A stretch of DNA of 64,000 nucleotides from Amoebidium appalachense (taxonomy: Eukaryota; Ichthyosporea), in assembly GCA_963693365.1 (NCBI GenBank), contig CAVNZM010000008.1:5766001-5830000 (forward strand), given 5' to 3'. Under the pieces are notes generated by a model. The model was given only the letters and a program-made list of their open reading frames with translations, was not told the DNA's origin and made no database searches. The position numbers were made by a program, and so were the translations under genes. This document shows, in pieces, positions 45,600 to 55,954 of the stretch; the stretch's first letter is position 1; each line of letters opens with the position of its first letter.

Positions 45600-47270
45600 T
45601 GGAACCGAGTATAACGTGGTTGTGTAACTTTGTACCGTGGATAAGTATTACTTATGTGATAGATATTACCCCAGACATAAATTATTTATCAATGGTGGTC
45701 ATTAGCCATCATATGGTTATGCGATGGATCGGTAAAGATGTATAATGTTTATCCGGAAAGGCCTTATTACACATCAAATACACACTAATAGATATGTTGC
45801 AGATATACAGTACCAAAATTATGCAATTAATCCAGTGGATATACCCTAGAGATGTAGCTACAGATGTATCTGGCTATCTGTATGGGTATCAACCCAGATA
45901 GCTGTTATAGTGATATTTTAAGTATTAGATACGGGTGTAAATGGATATCCCAAAACATGTATGTTTGTTAAGTGTTAGGCATTAGGTTGGACATCTACTT
46001 TGATATGTTTGTTTTTCATGCATTAGGTATCAACATAGGTGCCGAGTGCATATGTAGGTGTATATGTATCCGCATATCATGTTGGATATTAAAATTAGAT
46101 ATTGTGAATGGTGATGCATTGTATATGAATATCGACATATATTGGATGGGTAAGCAGGGGTGCATATGGATAGCCGTGGAGATCGGTATGGGGGTCTATT
46201 GTGATATGTATTTTCGTCATGCATTGGATATTAGTATTAGGGTCTAGTGGATGGGCAAATGCAGCTGTATCAAGATATCTGTATGGATGTTGAGCCTAGA
46301 TAACCAGTATAGCTATCCATTGTGTCTTAGTATGATTGTCTATTGGACATCAGCGTGCGGGTGTATATGGATAACCGTCAGAGCCATATTTGGTGATCTA
46401 ATTGGATATGTGGAATCGTCATGCTTTGGTTATTATAGGAGGGTCTAGTGGACAAGCAAATGCGTATGTATCTGGATATCGGAATGGATATCCATGGAAC
46501 GTATCCAATATGGGCATGCATTGTTCATTAGCGTTGGGGTCAAGTGCACATGTATTAGCGATCCATCTGGATATTATAATGGATATCCAATATGGACATC
46601 CACTATAGACCGCCATTGGATATACTTGTTAGGTGTATTGCATGTCTTGTAACAGGGATATCTTGATATCTGTATGGGGATTTTGATCGGATATCCTGGT
46701 GAGTCATGTATTGGATATGTTGTTACTGATCCAGTCTAATATACAGCTAAGCATCCACATGGATATCCAGAATGTTACATATCCATATAGCTATCCAACG
46801 GAGGAATGCAGTTGAAATTCCATCATTGGATATCCAGCGTCGATATCCATTGTGGGCATCTGTCTAATATCCAATACATGCCGAACCAACCAGGTGGCGT
46901 TTGATGTCTGCATTCATATGCATCTAATGTGTATTTAATGGCCATTATAGGTGCACTTATGTGTCCATATATGCATTGATTGCATATCCAGATATTTGAT
47001 ATCACAACGATGCCCAATGGAGGTACAGCATGGATATCCATATGTGATATCTATTGGGGGTGCAATATCTTGATCACTATCTAAGCATGCAACTACATAC
47101 ATATTGGACATTGGTTGGAGGTCAGGAGGAAATAGACATGTTGTATATATCCAGTGGATGGTATTGATATGTTCGACTGAAACCATCCTACATATCGTGT
47201 GGATATGATCCAAAAGCTATCCATTAATATACAGTTGCATATCCTAGATGGGTTTGATATGTTTTGGATG
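45600..47270. repeat. GGATAT-rich satellite-like DNA
   Basis: Long stretch in which ggatat/atatcc words recur every 20-60 bp without a fixed period. Same style as 30270-30690 and 32867-33600. No ORF with recognisable protein. Confidence 0.75.
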
Positions 47271-47536
47271 TTCGCGCAAGATTGCCGATGTAGGTCGGCC
47301 ATTGTCTTGTGGTCGATGCACTGCTTGATCATTAAGCACGAGGCCGCCACAGTGGGGGCCTTTTTTGTGTCTAATACTAGTGTGGGTGTGTTACTAGCTA
47401 GGAGTGTCCTAAGCCACCTAGGTATTTCCGAGTTGTGTTTGAGTGTAAAACTGAAAGCTGTGGTCTGTCTAACGTCTAGTGTATGAACCTGTGGGACCTG
47501 TGTGTGCAGGGAGCTATCCTCCGCTGCCAATGCGTA

Positions 47537-47605
47537 GAACATGTCTACGTTTTGGATTTTGTCCTGGTGCTGAACATGTCTACGTTTTGGATTTTGTCCT
47601 GGTGC
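47537..47605. repeat. 35-bp tandem duplication
   Basis: The 34-35 bp starting gaacatgtctacgttttgga occur twice in a row (47537-47570, 47572-47605). The second copy runs into the tRNA-containing repeat. Confidence 0.9.
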
Positions 47606-47722
47606 AGAGACTAGCGATCTTGCTAGCCTTGAGATCACAACCTAACCACTGCCGATGGTTGTGATGACGCCAGTAAAGGCGTGCTGGCTTTTACCCCAGC
47701 GAGAAGAGGATGAGAAAAAGAT

Positions 47723-47794
47723 GATCCCGACGAGATTTGAACCCGCGACCCCTCTATCTCCGGTCGAGTGCTCTACCAACTGAGCTACGAGATC
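47723..47794 (-). tRNA. tRNA-like sequence, anticodon position GGA, probably degenerate
   Basis: 72 nt fold as a class I cloverleaf: acceptor stem gatctcg/cgggatc, D arm gctc-agttggta-gagc, variable loop of 5, T arm gcggg-ttcaaat-ctcgt. Box A (tagctcagttgg) and box B-like (ggttcaaatct) are present. The anticodon loop is ccggaga, so position 33 is C instead of U, and the stem has a G-A mismatch. A Ser (GGA) tRNA should have a long variable arm, which is absent. A functional tRNA is therefore unlikely. Confidence 0.5.
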
Positions 47795-48092
47795 GGTTAA
47801 GATCTCGCAGGCCACCAGCCGATCATGATCTAATTCATGCGATCGGACTGGATAACGATACCATCTTCCAACATCCCCACTCAGGACGAATCGCAGAATC
47901 AGGTTAGGGTGGACTGCCCCCTCAGTCCCCACTGAACCTCTGTTCATGCTACCATTTTGGATTTTGTCCTGGTGCAGAGACTAGCGATCTTGCTAGCCTT
48001 GAGATCACAACCTAACCACTGCCGATGGTTGTGATGACGCCAGTAAAGGCGTGCTGGCTTTTACCCCAGCGAGAAGAGGATGAGAAAAAGAT

Positions 48093-48164
48093 GATCCCGA
48101 CGGGATTTGAACCCGCAACCCCTCTATCTCCGGTCGAGTGCTCTACCAACTGAGCTACGAGATC
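48093..48164 (-). tRNA. tRNA-like sequence, second copy
   Basis: Differs from the copy at 47723 by two bases: the T stem is fully paired (gcggg/cccgt) and box B is ggttcaaatcc. The same C33 and stem mismatch occur, so both derive from one already altered ancestor. Confidence 0.5.
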
Positions 48165-48243
48165 GGTTAAGATCTCGCAGGCCACCAGCCGATCATGATC
48201 TAATTCATGCGATCGGACTGGATAACGATACCATCTTCCAACA

Positions 48244-48415
48244 CTACGTTAAACTTAGCCATTGTGTGGTGTGTGCCCGAACTCGTGTGGTTGTGTTTAT
48301 GTTTTTTTTTTTTTTTTTTTTTTTTGTTGTGTGTTTGAGGTGTAGCAACAGCCCAGAAGGAACTGTCACCGCGTTACCCTAGTGCGAAAAACCGCACTAA
48401 AAGAAAGGTGTAGCT
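48244..48415. other. Short spacer between the tRNA-like repeats and the LTR
   Basis: Contains a T-run at 48302-48325. A possible small stem (agtgcgaaaaaccgcact) lies at 48381-48398. Confidence 0.5.
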
Positions 48416-49054
48416 TGTCGTATCCTAATGTATATGTACTAGAGACGCGGTACTCTACTAAGTGTACACACACGAAAAGGAACGAACGTGTACGGAAAAA
48501 CGGTAAAGTTTATTCAGACCAGGCTCCGACGGGCAAACTTAGATCCGTACGGAATGAGACTAAGTTACAACTGAGGCCATCAAGGCCGTGCCCTCAAAGA
48601 TCATCATCACCTAGCCCCCCTACGATGCCACATTCCAAACATTCCGATCTACTTTATCGTGCGCCAGGCACGATCTAAGTCGATCTACTCAACTAATATA
48701 TTTATCCATGTCTCACCCCTCACCCTCCCCCTAGTGGCACCGCAGAGTCTAAATCTACATTTCATAATATCCTCCCCCCCCCTCCCTCCCCCCTTTCCTC
48801 TACACCGAAATATATAAATACGTTTGGCAACATACACTATCAAACCTTGCCAATACTTACAAAAGGGCTTCTGCCCGAACAATCACATTCCTAAGTCCTC
48901 CTACGATCTATCCTACACACTAATTAGAATTCTATTGGACGGCTGCCCCGGCTGACGTGGTCCAATGCCCTGCGCCGGCAGAGGCAAGATGCACACAGCT
49001 GTACAGCTATCTTGAGGCCTCGGACTTGATCTTGATGATCTGTGGACCCGGGCC

Positions 49055-49087
<33 letters not shown>

Positions 49088-49138
49088 ATCTCGATCGTAG
49101 ACTTAGGCTGATCTGCTGAGACGGATTAGTATATGTCA
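48416..49138 (-). repeat. LTR (723 bp), no target duplication
   Basis: On the minus strand it begins tgacatatactaatccgtct and ends ggatacgaca, the TG..CA form of an LTR. Its inverse partner is 51852-52562. Flanking 5-bp words (tagct, tacgg) do not match, so the element was rearranged after insertion. It contains a C-run at 49056-49086. Confidence 0.75.
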
Positions 49139-50431
49139 TACGGGAAAAGGCCTGTAAAAGGCCACTTTCGAATAATCGGCGAAAAACGGACGTAAGGGTG
49201 ATAGGGAGAAATTCGTGAATGGGACCCTGTGCAACCGTTTTCTTGATCGGAAACACTAAGGTGGCTAGCCGCTCCGAGGGCACTTTACCGACATCAGAAT
49301 ACCAGCTAAACAACTCGCTAAGAATACATGTAAGTGGTGGCGGCGGGCCACGCTTTTCGTCTTTCTCGGGTCAGGGTGGGATGAGTACCTTAAGTAGTGC
49401 CATAGGGATGCCGTCCGGCCCGCACGCTTTGCGGGATGGGTAACGGGAGACTAACTGCCATACCGCATCTGGGGTAAAAAGTTCCCCCAATTCAGCCCCA
49501 AACTCAGCCGGCCCCGCTGGCCACGCCGTGTGTGGGGGTGGTGGTGTGTCGGAGGGTGGAACAAAAACAGGAAGGGGCGCCTGCCCCAGGTCCGTGGCCG
49601 TACATGTCGGGTTACGTTTAAACAGGGTGCCGTAAAAGGAATCGGTTGCAGATTCCGGGTCGGATGACTGGTCGGCCGTTATTCGAATCGAATGATCGCC
49701 GCGATCAATCTTCCGAATATTACCCAATAGCATGTCATACGGTAAAGGCTTACGTAAGGCAGCCTCCGCTCGAGGGCCGCGAGTGTGTGTAGTTCGTGCT
49801 TGTGGGTAAACTTGGGCACCTAAACAGGCATATTCACCTACTAGTATGTCCCACAAGGTTTCTCGTACTGTAGACCAGACGCTATCGATGAAGGTCTGGT
49901 CGGTGCGTAGCGGGGTTTGGCGTCCATCACGCACAAGCGATAATAGACTCGGTTGCACCGTCTGGACAAAGAAGCGAGTGTCTGCTTGGCCGCGCTGGCT
50001 TTTAAGTTCGCGTACGTTAAGTCTGTAAGTGTGTTGTGGTGACGGCGTAGAAAGGCTAAGTGTAGTGCGAAAGACTATAGGTAGGTGGTCTGACGGTGGT
50101 GGGTGTAGGTTGTGGTGTATGTGTAAGGTGCAACTTTGAGACCAGAGGCTGCCCCCCACTCCGTGCGGTGTTCTTGTACTACAGATGGAAGAGTAAGGCG
50201 TAAGGCTGTAACAAAAGTGTGAATGGTCACGGTTGGCGTGCGTGGGTGGTTGGGTTTAAGTAGGGCCTGTGGGTGGCCGTGTAGGGGGTGTGGGGTGGTA
50301 ACTAGTGGGCTATTAAGGGGATCTAGTGGGTGGGTTTTCGGGTCATATATCTCCGGATTTATTGAATAAAATAGAAGCGTGATTTTGATCCAATCAAGCG
50401 GCGATTTGGACCGGCTATTAGTGAGCCGCAC
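49139..50431 (-). pseudogene. LINE (non-LTR retrotransposon) endonuclease/RT fragment
   Basis: At 50159-49371 the frame has PPPSDHLPIVF, the end of the APE-type endonuclease, then a linker and SRKACGPDGIPMALLK at the start of the reverse transcriptase. A shifted frame at 49313-49139 continues with GKVPSERLATLVFPIKK and LPITLTSVFRRLFESGLL (RT blocks 1-2). The upstream frame at 50431-50075 contributes more endonuclease but is also shifted (near 50150). The RT is cut off at 49139 by the LTR. At least two frameshifts and the truncation make it dead. Confidence 0.75.
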
Positions 50432-50911
50432 TTAGAGAGATGATCGCCTCAACCAATAGATCGCGGCCGGCGCATATAGCGTAATGACCACAGCTGGTTT
50501 TCTAGGAACCAGATCCACCTCGAAAAAAAAGTCGTAAGGAGCACCTACAGCCTTGGTAATTCTTATTTTAATATATACTAAAGGCGTACGAATGTCATTT
50601 TCCTTCAGCAAAATTCCCAGGGCTTGCTTCCTAATAGACGGTGGGTGCTGTATAGTAAGGGTATCAAAGGGGGCGTCGGGAAGGGAAACGGGGAACGACC
50701 GCCGGAGGGGGATATTCAGTGGTGAATTTCCAACCCCACTTTCCTGGGTTTTGGATAGGTTTACGGTCTGCATCTGGTTCGCAGAGGCCTCTTTCCAGCC
50801 CGTACGGCGTGTGTTTGCCCTACTCTGCGACCACCCAAAATTCAGTGCACAGTCTCGTGTGATTGGCTGTACACGCATTCGCTTTCCCGCCAGTCGACCT
50901 CGCAAAGCCAA
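50432..50911 (-). CDS. Hypothetical ORF upstream of the LINE fragment
   Basis: 160-codon open frame with no clear ATG start before MRVQPITRD. It ends with FFFEVDLVPRKPAVVITLYA just before the LINE frame. It may be the LINE's own upstream coding part or unrelated. No motif recognised. Confidence 0.3.
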   Translation of the reverse strand: MALRGRLAGKRMRVQPITRDCALNFGWSQSRANTRRTGWKEASANQMQTVNLSKTQESGVGNSPLNIPLRRSFPVSLPDAPFDTLTIQHPPSIRKQALGILLKENDIRTPLVYIKIRITKAVGAPYDFFFEVDLVPRKPAVVITLYAPAAIYWLRRSSL

Positions 50912-50929
50912 TCAGATCGCGCAATGAGG

Positions 50930-51651
50930 TTTTTTGGGCGCCGAAATGCTGGATCAACAGAAAGATTTGATTGGGCTTTACATAGATGCAATCCTTCGTG
51001 CACGTGTTCCCGTGAGTTATACAAAACCAAGGCGCTGTTGTGTAGTACCTGTCGGTAAAAACGTGGTTATATGTATATAACTACTTATTCGATTTTAGAG
51101 TATAGTAAGGTTTTTCATGGCAAATATATATATTAACTATATGCAATTTTTCCAATTAGTGCACTAGGGACCCTAAAAAGGCTATCTGCCATTGGATTAT
51201 TGTCATGCGCTATGTGGTTTCCAGGCTACTTGGTAGGCAAGGCTGTAGTTGGAGCTAGGTAGGGCAACACCCTCCGGCCTCGGCGGTGCATAGGAAGAAG
51301 AAGTACGAATTCATACGGCCTTCATATATGATATGCATGAATATTGCTTCTTTACCTTACCAATGAAGCGTTTACGTATTGTTTTATGGCTTATACATGT
51401 GTGTATTATATCAACGCTACTGGGCACGTTGGGGCTCTTGTCATAGTGAACGCCAAAGGGAACATTGTTCGCCTTGATTTTTTTACCCGAGTCCTCGAAG
51501 TTCCTCCTCGCGACGTGAGGGTACAAAAGGCGTGACACGCCCAGAAATGCTCACTTTCTTTGTTGTTCAAACGCGCACATACCAAGTAAATATGAGTGAG
51601 AACGACGAGTTCGCCGTTTTCCCTGACTGTCAAGGGACGCCCGAGCTGTAA
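50930..51651. other. No gene recognised
   Basis: Unique sequence with short frames only. AT-rich at 51060-51160. Confidence 0.45.
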
Positions 51652-52622
51652 TGTGCGTGCGAACACTCACTCGTTCAAGAGGTGCAAGATATAGCTGCAC
51701 TAGACGATGAAGTTGTTTTTTATAACAAGTACCGTCACTACATAAATCCGAATGGTATGCCTGTTGGTGGTCTCGTCCCTAAAAACAGGCGTTTTGTGTT
51801 CAACTTGTACCACGTTGCAAGCATCGAGGTCAAGGGTTTGCCCAAGGGTACTGACATATACTAATCCGTCTCAGCAGATCAGCCTAAGTCTACGATCGAG
51901 ATCGGGGGGGGGGGGGGGGGGGGGTGGCCCGGGCCCACAGATCATCAAGATCAAGTCCGGGGCCTCAAGATAGCTGTACAGCTGCGTGCATCTTGCCTCT
52001 GCCGGCGCAGGGCAGGACCACGTCAGTTGGGGCAGCCGACCAATAGAATTCTAATTAGTGTGTAGGATAGATCATAGGAGGACTTAAGAATGTGATTGTT
52101 CGGGCAGAAGCCAAAGTTTTGTAAGTATTGGCAAGGTTTGATAGTGTATGTTGCCAAACGTATTTATATATTTCGATGTAGAGGAAAGGGGGGAGGGAGG
52201 GGGGGGGGGAGGATAGTATGAAATGTAGATTTAGACTCTGCGGTGCCACTAGGGGGAGGGTGAGGGGTGAGACATGGATAAATATATTGGTTTGACTAGA
52301 TCGACTTAGCTCGCGCACGATAAAGTAGATCGGAATGTTTGGAATGTGGCATCGTAGGGGGGCCAGGTGATGATGATCTTTGAGGGCACGGCCTTGATGG
52401 CCTCAGTTGTAACTTAGTCTCATTCCGTACGGATCTAAGTTTTGCCCGTCGGAGCCTGGTCTGAATAAACTTTACCGTTTTTCCGTACACGTTCGTTCCT
52501 TTCCGTGTGTGTACACTCAGTAGAGTGCCGCGTCTCTAGTACATATACGATAGGATACGACAGGTACCCGTGTCCGTCTCGCATGTGCGGAGCGTCTCGT
52601 GTATGGTTTTTGACAATGTTTA
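51652..52622 (+). pseudogene. Hypothetical ORF interrupted by a solo LTR
   Basis: The frame runs from about 51652 (HSLVQEVQDIAALDDEVVFY) to 51851, where the solo LTR begins. Skipping the LTR and one copy of GGTAC, it continues in frame for 14 codons to a TGA at about 52610. No ATG occurs near its start, so it may be an exon. Function unknown. Confidence 0.35.
51852..52562 (+). mobile_element. Solo LTR (711 bp) with 5-bp target duplication
   Basis: Begins tgacatatac and ends ggatacgaca. It is flanked on both sides by ggtac (51847-51851 and 52563-52567). It is the inverse of 48416-49138, with a different G-run length (51904-51922). No internal region remains, as expected after LTR-LTR recombination. 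Confidence 0.85.
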
Positions 52623-52635
52623 CAAAGCATGTTGT

Positions 52636-53401
52636 TGTTGGACATTGTGTTCATAGAAGCTAGTTCTAGTGCACGTTGTTCCTTCTGTAAGTCAGAAATG
52701 ATTGCATCTTGTGAGGCCAACCTCTGCTCCAGTAGTTGGACTAGTTGCTGCAACTGTAAGTTGTCAGACATAGTGTCGTGTATGATGGGTAACTAGTCTA
52801 TGTGTTTTGTGCACTGGAAACGACAGTAGAAAAGTGTAAATCAAACGTTCTGCTTCCCATGTTTGTGACATGGGAGGCACTGCTTTATATAGTCGTTGGC
52901 CACCTCATGGTGGCCTCGTGTGCACCCTGGTGGTGGGCCATGTACAGCATGGCCGAAAAGAGAGCACAATGAAAACAAGTCGTTAAAGATATAAAAGTTA
53001 ACTGTGCACGTTGAGTGGCTAGTTAACTTGCACTAAAGCACACAAATAAACGTGTTTAACACACCAATTGCAGTTAAACGTAAATCTTGCTTCACACAAC
53101 TAAAAATATTCTGAGAATATCCGGGAATAAAGCACACTACCACTCTAAGAATAGAATCCTGTGGCAAATATAGACATGACATCATCTGAACCGGGAATAG
53201 CCGAAAAGAGAGCACAATTAGCACGTTGCTAGTGAAGCTCGTCATTGGTACAGTTTTGGCTCAAACATATAACTACCATATATGAATATGACCGTAAACA
53301 AAAGCTCTATGCACTCGAGTGAGTGTTGAAACAGTTATTCAATTGCTCAGAAACTTTCTCTAACAGACATTGCTAGCCGGGAGTACCAGTGTACTCCAAC
53401 A
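52636..53401 (-). repeat. 3' LTR of the copia element
   Basis: Same length as the 5' LTR with no difference noticed. It also carries the 45-codon gag start, which here runs into flanking DNA. Confidence 0.9.
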
Positions 53402-53410
53402 CCCCTACTC
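53402..53410 (-). promoter_or_regulatory. Polypurine tract of the copia element
   Basis: gagtagggg lies directly before the 3' LTR. A second similar tract (gagtagggg) lies about 90 bp upstream. Confidence 0.7.
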
Positions 53411-53586
53411 AATTGGATAATTGTGGTATGAATTAATGCAACTGAGCTCGAGTGCTTCAGGTGCACAAAATACAGACAATAAAGATTCCCCTACTCAATT
53501 TTAGTATGGTACACGTAGTTGCACAGTCGGATGCAACTCTCTCCCCCCCCTGAAGTATGAGGGCGCAGTTGGTTGATGACGGGTGC

Positions 53587-55954
53587 TCAGCACATGTTGA
53601 GCATCCCCACGGCCTTGGTGAAGAAAGAGGCAGACAGGGCCTTGGTGAACATGTCGGCCTTGTTGTCAGCAGAAGCCACCGGGACCACAGTGATGTTGCC
53701 CAGCAGGTGATGTTCCTTGACGGAGCAGTAGCGGACGTCGATGTGCTTGGTCTTGGGCTTAACCCCCAGGGTGTCCAGCAGGGCCCGGGCAGACTCATTG
53801 TCCCCATGGATGGGCACCGGGGTGGGCTCATTGATAGGATTAAGGCCCAGGTCGTCCATCACATAGTTGAGCCATAGGGCCTCGTTCGTAGCAGCAGACA
53901 TGGCCACAAATTCAGCCTCAGTGGAGCTGTGGGTGGTGATGGACTGGAGCCGAGACACCCAGGACACAGGGGAGGAGTTGATGAAGAAGACATAGCCCGT
54001 GGTGGAGCGCCGGGTGTCGCGGTCCTCGGCGTAGTCGGAGTCGGAGTAGCCAACAAGGTTGGGGGGGCCGGGACGGTAGACAATACCCAGGTCGATGGTG
54101 GCCAGCAGGTAGCTTACAACTCTGGTAGCCATAGTCCAGTGGGTGACGGTGGGCGCATGAATGTGTCGAGTAAGGACTCCCAGAGCCTGGGAAATGTCGG
54201 GGCGGGTGGTACGCGCAATCCACAGCAGGGCACCGACCAGGCTGGCATAGTCCTCCTTCTTGCTGTAGGCTGGGGTCTTGTTGCTTTCACTGGCCTGGCC
54301 CGGGACGATGGGGGTCTTGGTGCCGGACATGTGGGTGAGACGAAAACGGGCAGCCAAGTCGATGATGTGTTGACGATGGCCCAGACGCAGAGACCCGTCC
54401 TCCAGCCAGGTAAGAGTGTGCCCGATGAGCAGGGTAGGACGACCCAGGTCCTTGGCAGAGAAACGAGCATCCAGCTTGGTGAAAAAATCGTCGATGAGCG
54501 CATCAGTGGCGGCCGTCACGGTGAAGTCATCCACGTAGGCAGCAAGGGCAATAAACGTTGGGGTCCCGGCATTCTTGATGAACAGGCACGGGTCAGCAGC
54601 ACTCACAATGAAGCCTTGGTCGAGGAGATGGTCACGGAGGGCCTCATACCACTGGCGCGGTGCCTGTTTTAGGCCGTAGAGCGCCTTGTGGAGCAAGCCG
54701 ACAGCATGGGGGGCCGAGGGGTTGACGAAGCCAGGGGGCTGCTCAATGTAGATGGTCTCGTTGACGGTGCCGTTGAGGAATGCTGTGTTGACGTCGATGT
54801 GGCGCAGAGGCAGACCTTGGGCCACGGAGGTAGCCAAAACCAGCCGGATGGTAGCCAGCGCAGCCACAGGTGACTCGGTGACGAAATAGTAGTCCTGGCC
54901 AGGCTGCTGGTAGTTGCCCCGGGCCACAAGCCGGGCCTTGAAAGCAGTGACGTTGCCGACGTTGTCCTGCTTGACCGTAAAGACCCAGCCGGCCGGAATG
55001 ACAGTGGAGCCATCCTCTGGACGGGGCACAAGGGTGAAGGTGCCGTTGTCTTCCAGGGCCTTGAGCTCACGGTGTGCAGCCTCCTCCCATTTCAGACGCT
55101 GGGGACTCTTGAGTGCAGCCCGGACAGTCTTGGGGACAACAATGGTGGAAGCCTTGATGGGTGTTGATGCAGGAGCCGTAGCCTGGGGGGCAAGGGGGGC
55201 CGTAGCAGCAGCCACGTTGGCAGTCGGGCCTCGACGTTGGTCGTTGTACACAGCGCCACTACGGGTCGTCCGGGGGAGCCGATGTGCAGGCTCGGGCAGG
55301 ATCGGAATGTCCAATTGATCACTCGGCGCTGTCCCATTGGCTGACAGACGAGACGAATCAGATTGCTGATCATTCCGGACGATGTGATTGGCTGGCTGAT
55401 TTGACGAATCAGATGACTCCAAAAAATGATGAATTGCCGGTGCGGTCGACCAATCAGATGGGACATCACGGAGGGGGTGCAGAATAGCAGCCTCGTCGAA
55501 CTGCACGTCACGGCTGACGGTCATCTTGTGTGCTGCTGGAATCCAGACCTTGTAGCCCTTGATGTTAGGAGGGTAGCCCACGAAGATGCCCTTGACGGCA
55601 CGAGGCGCCAGTTTCGGTGTATCCTGTTGATGGACGTAGCAGGGAGAGCCCCAGACACGGAGCCGGCTGTAGTCGGGAGGAATGCCGGTCCACAGCAGGG
55701 CGGGAGACGATTGGCTGCCGGTGGCTCGCGACGGGAGCATGTTGCGTATAAAAGCCGCGGTCACAGCTGCCTCGGCCCAGAATCCCACCGGAAGGCCGGA
55801 CTGCTGCAGGAGTGCCCGAACCATGTCGAGGAGGGTCCGGTTCAGTCGTTCGGCAGTCCCATTCTGTTGAGGAGAGCCGGTGGTAGTGATCTGATGGCGA
55901 ATGCCATGCTCACGGTTGTAGTCCCCGAAGGCCGTGCCCATGTACTCGCCCCCC
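53587..55954 (-). CDS. Copia integrase C-terminal part, reverse transcriptase, RNase H
   Basis: Continues the polyprotein in the next frame. It has the third integrase acidic region (NGTAERLNRTLLDM), the GKGY-like strand part (KGIFVGYPPNIKGYKVW), a Pro-rich hinge with RRT-type basic end, the RT (DVNTAFLNG, YVDDFTV) and RNase H (GYSDSDYAED, SSTEAEFVAM). It stops at 53587. RT and RNase H catalytic residues are intact. The ATG listed by ORF callers at 55983 is not the real start; translation depends on the upstream frame. Confidence 0.95.

Larger units (their letters stand above)
47585..48243 (-). repeat. Tandem pair of a 289-bp tRNA-containing repeat
   Basis: Copies at 47585-47873 and 47955-48243 (period 370) are nearly identical. 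On the minus strand each has about 79 bp of leader, a 72-nt tRNA-like head, a T5 run about 11 nt further on, and a body of about 135 bp ending in caggacaaaatccaaaa. It fits a tRNA-derived SINE or a duplicated tRNA locus. Confidence 0.75.

Noticed and set aside
47723-48164. Two functional tRNA-Ser genes
   Set aside because: No long variable arm, C instead of U at position 33 and a mismatch in the anticodon stem in both copies. Kept only as tRNA-like sequence.
52563-52640. Zinc-finger-like CKHCQKPYTRRSAH on the minus strand between solo LTR and copia
   Set aside because: Only 20 residues, no second His in the usual place, and the plus strand is also open here. Too little to call.
52633-52771. 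A second, tandem copia element starting downstream of the 3' LTR
   Set aside because: The gag start seen there is part of the LTR itself: the primer site follows the same point in the 5' copy and a target duplication closes the 3' copy.
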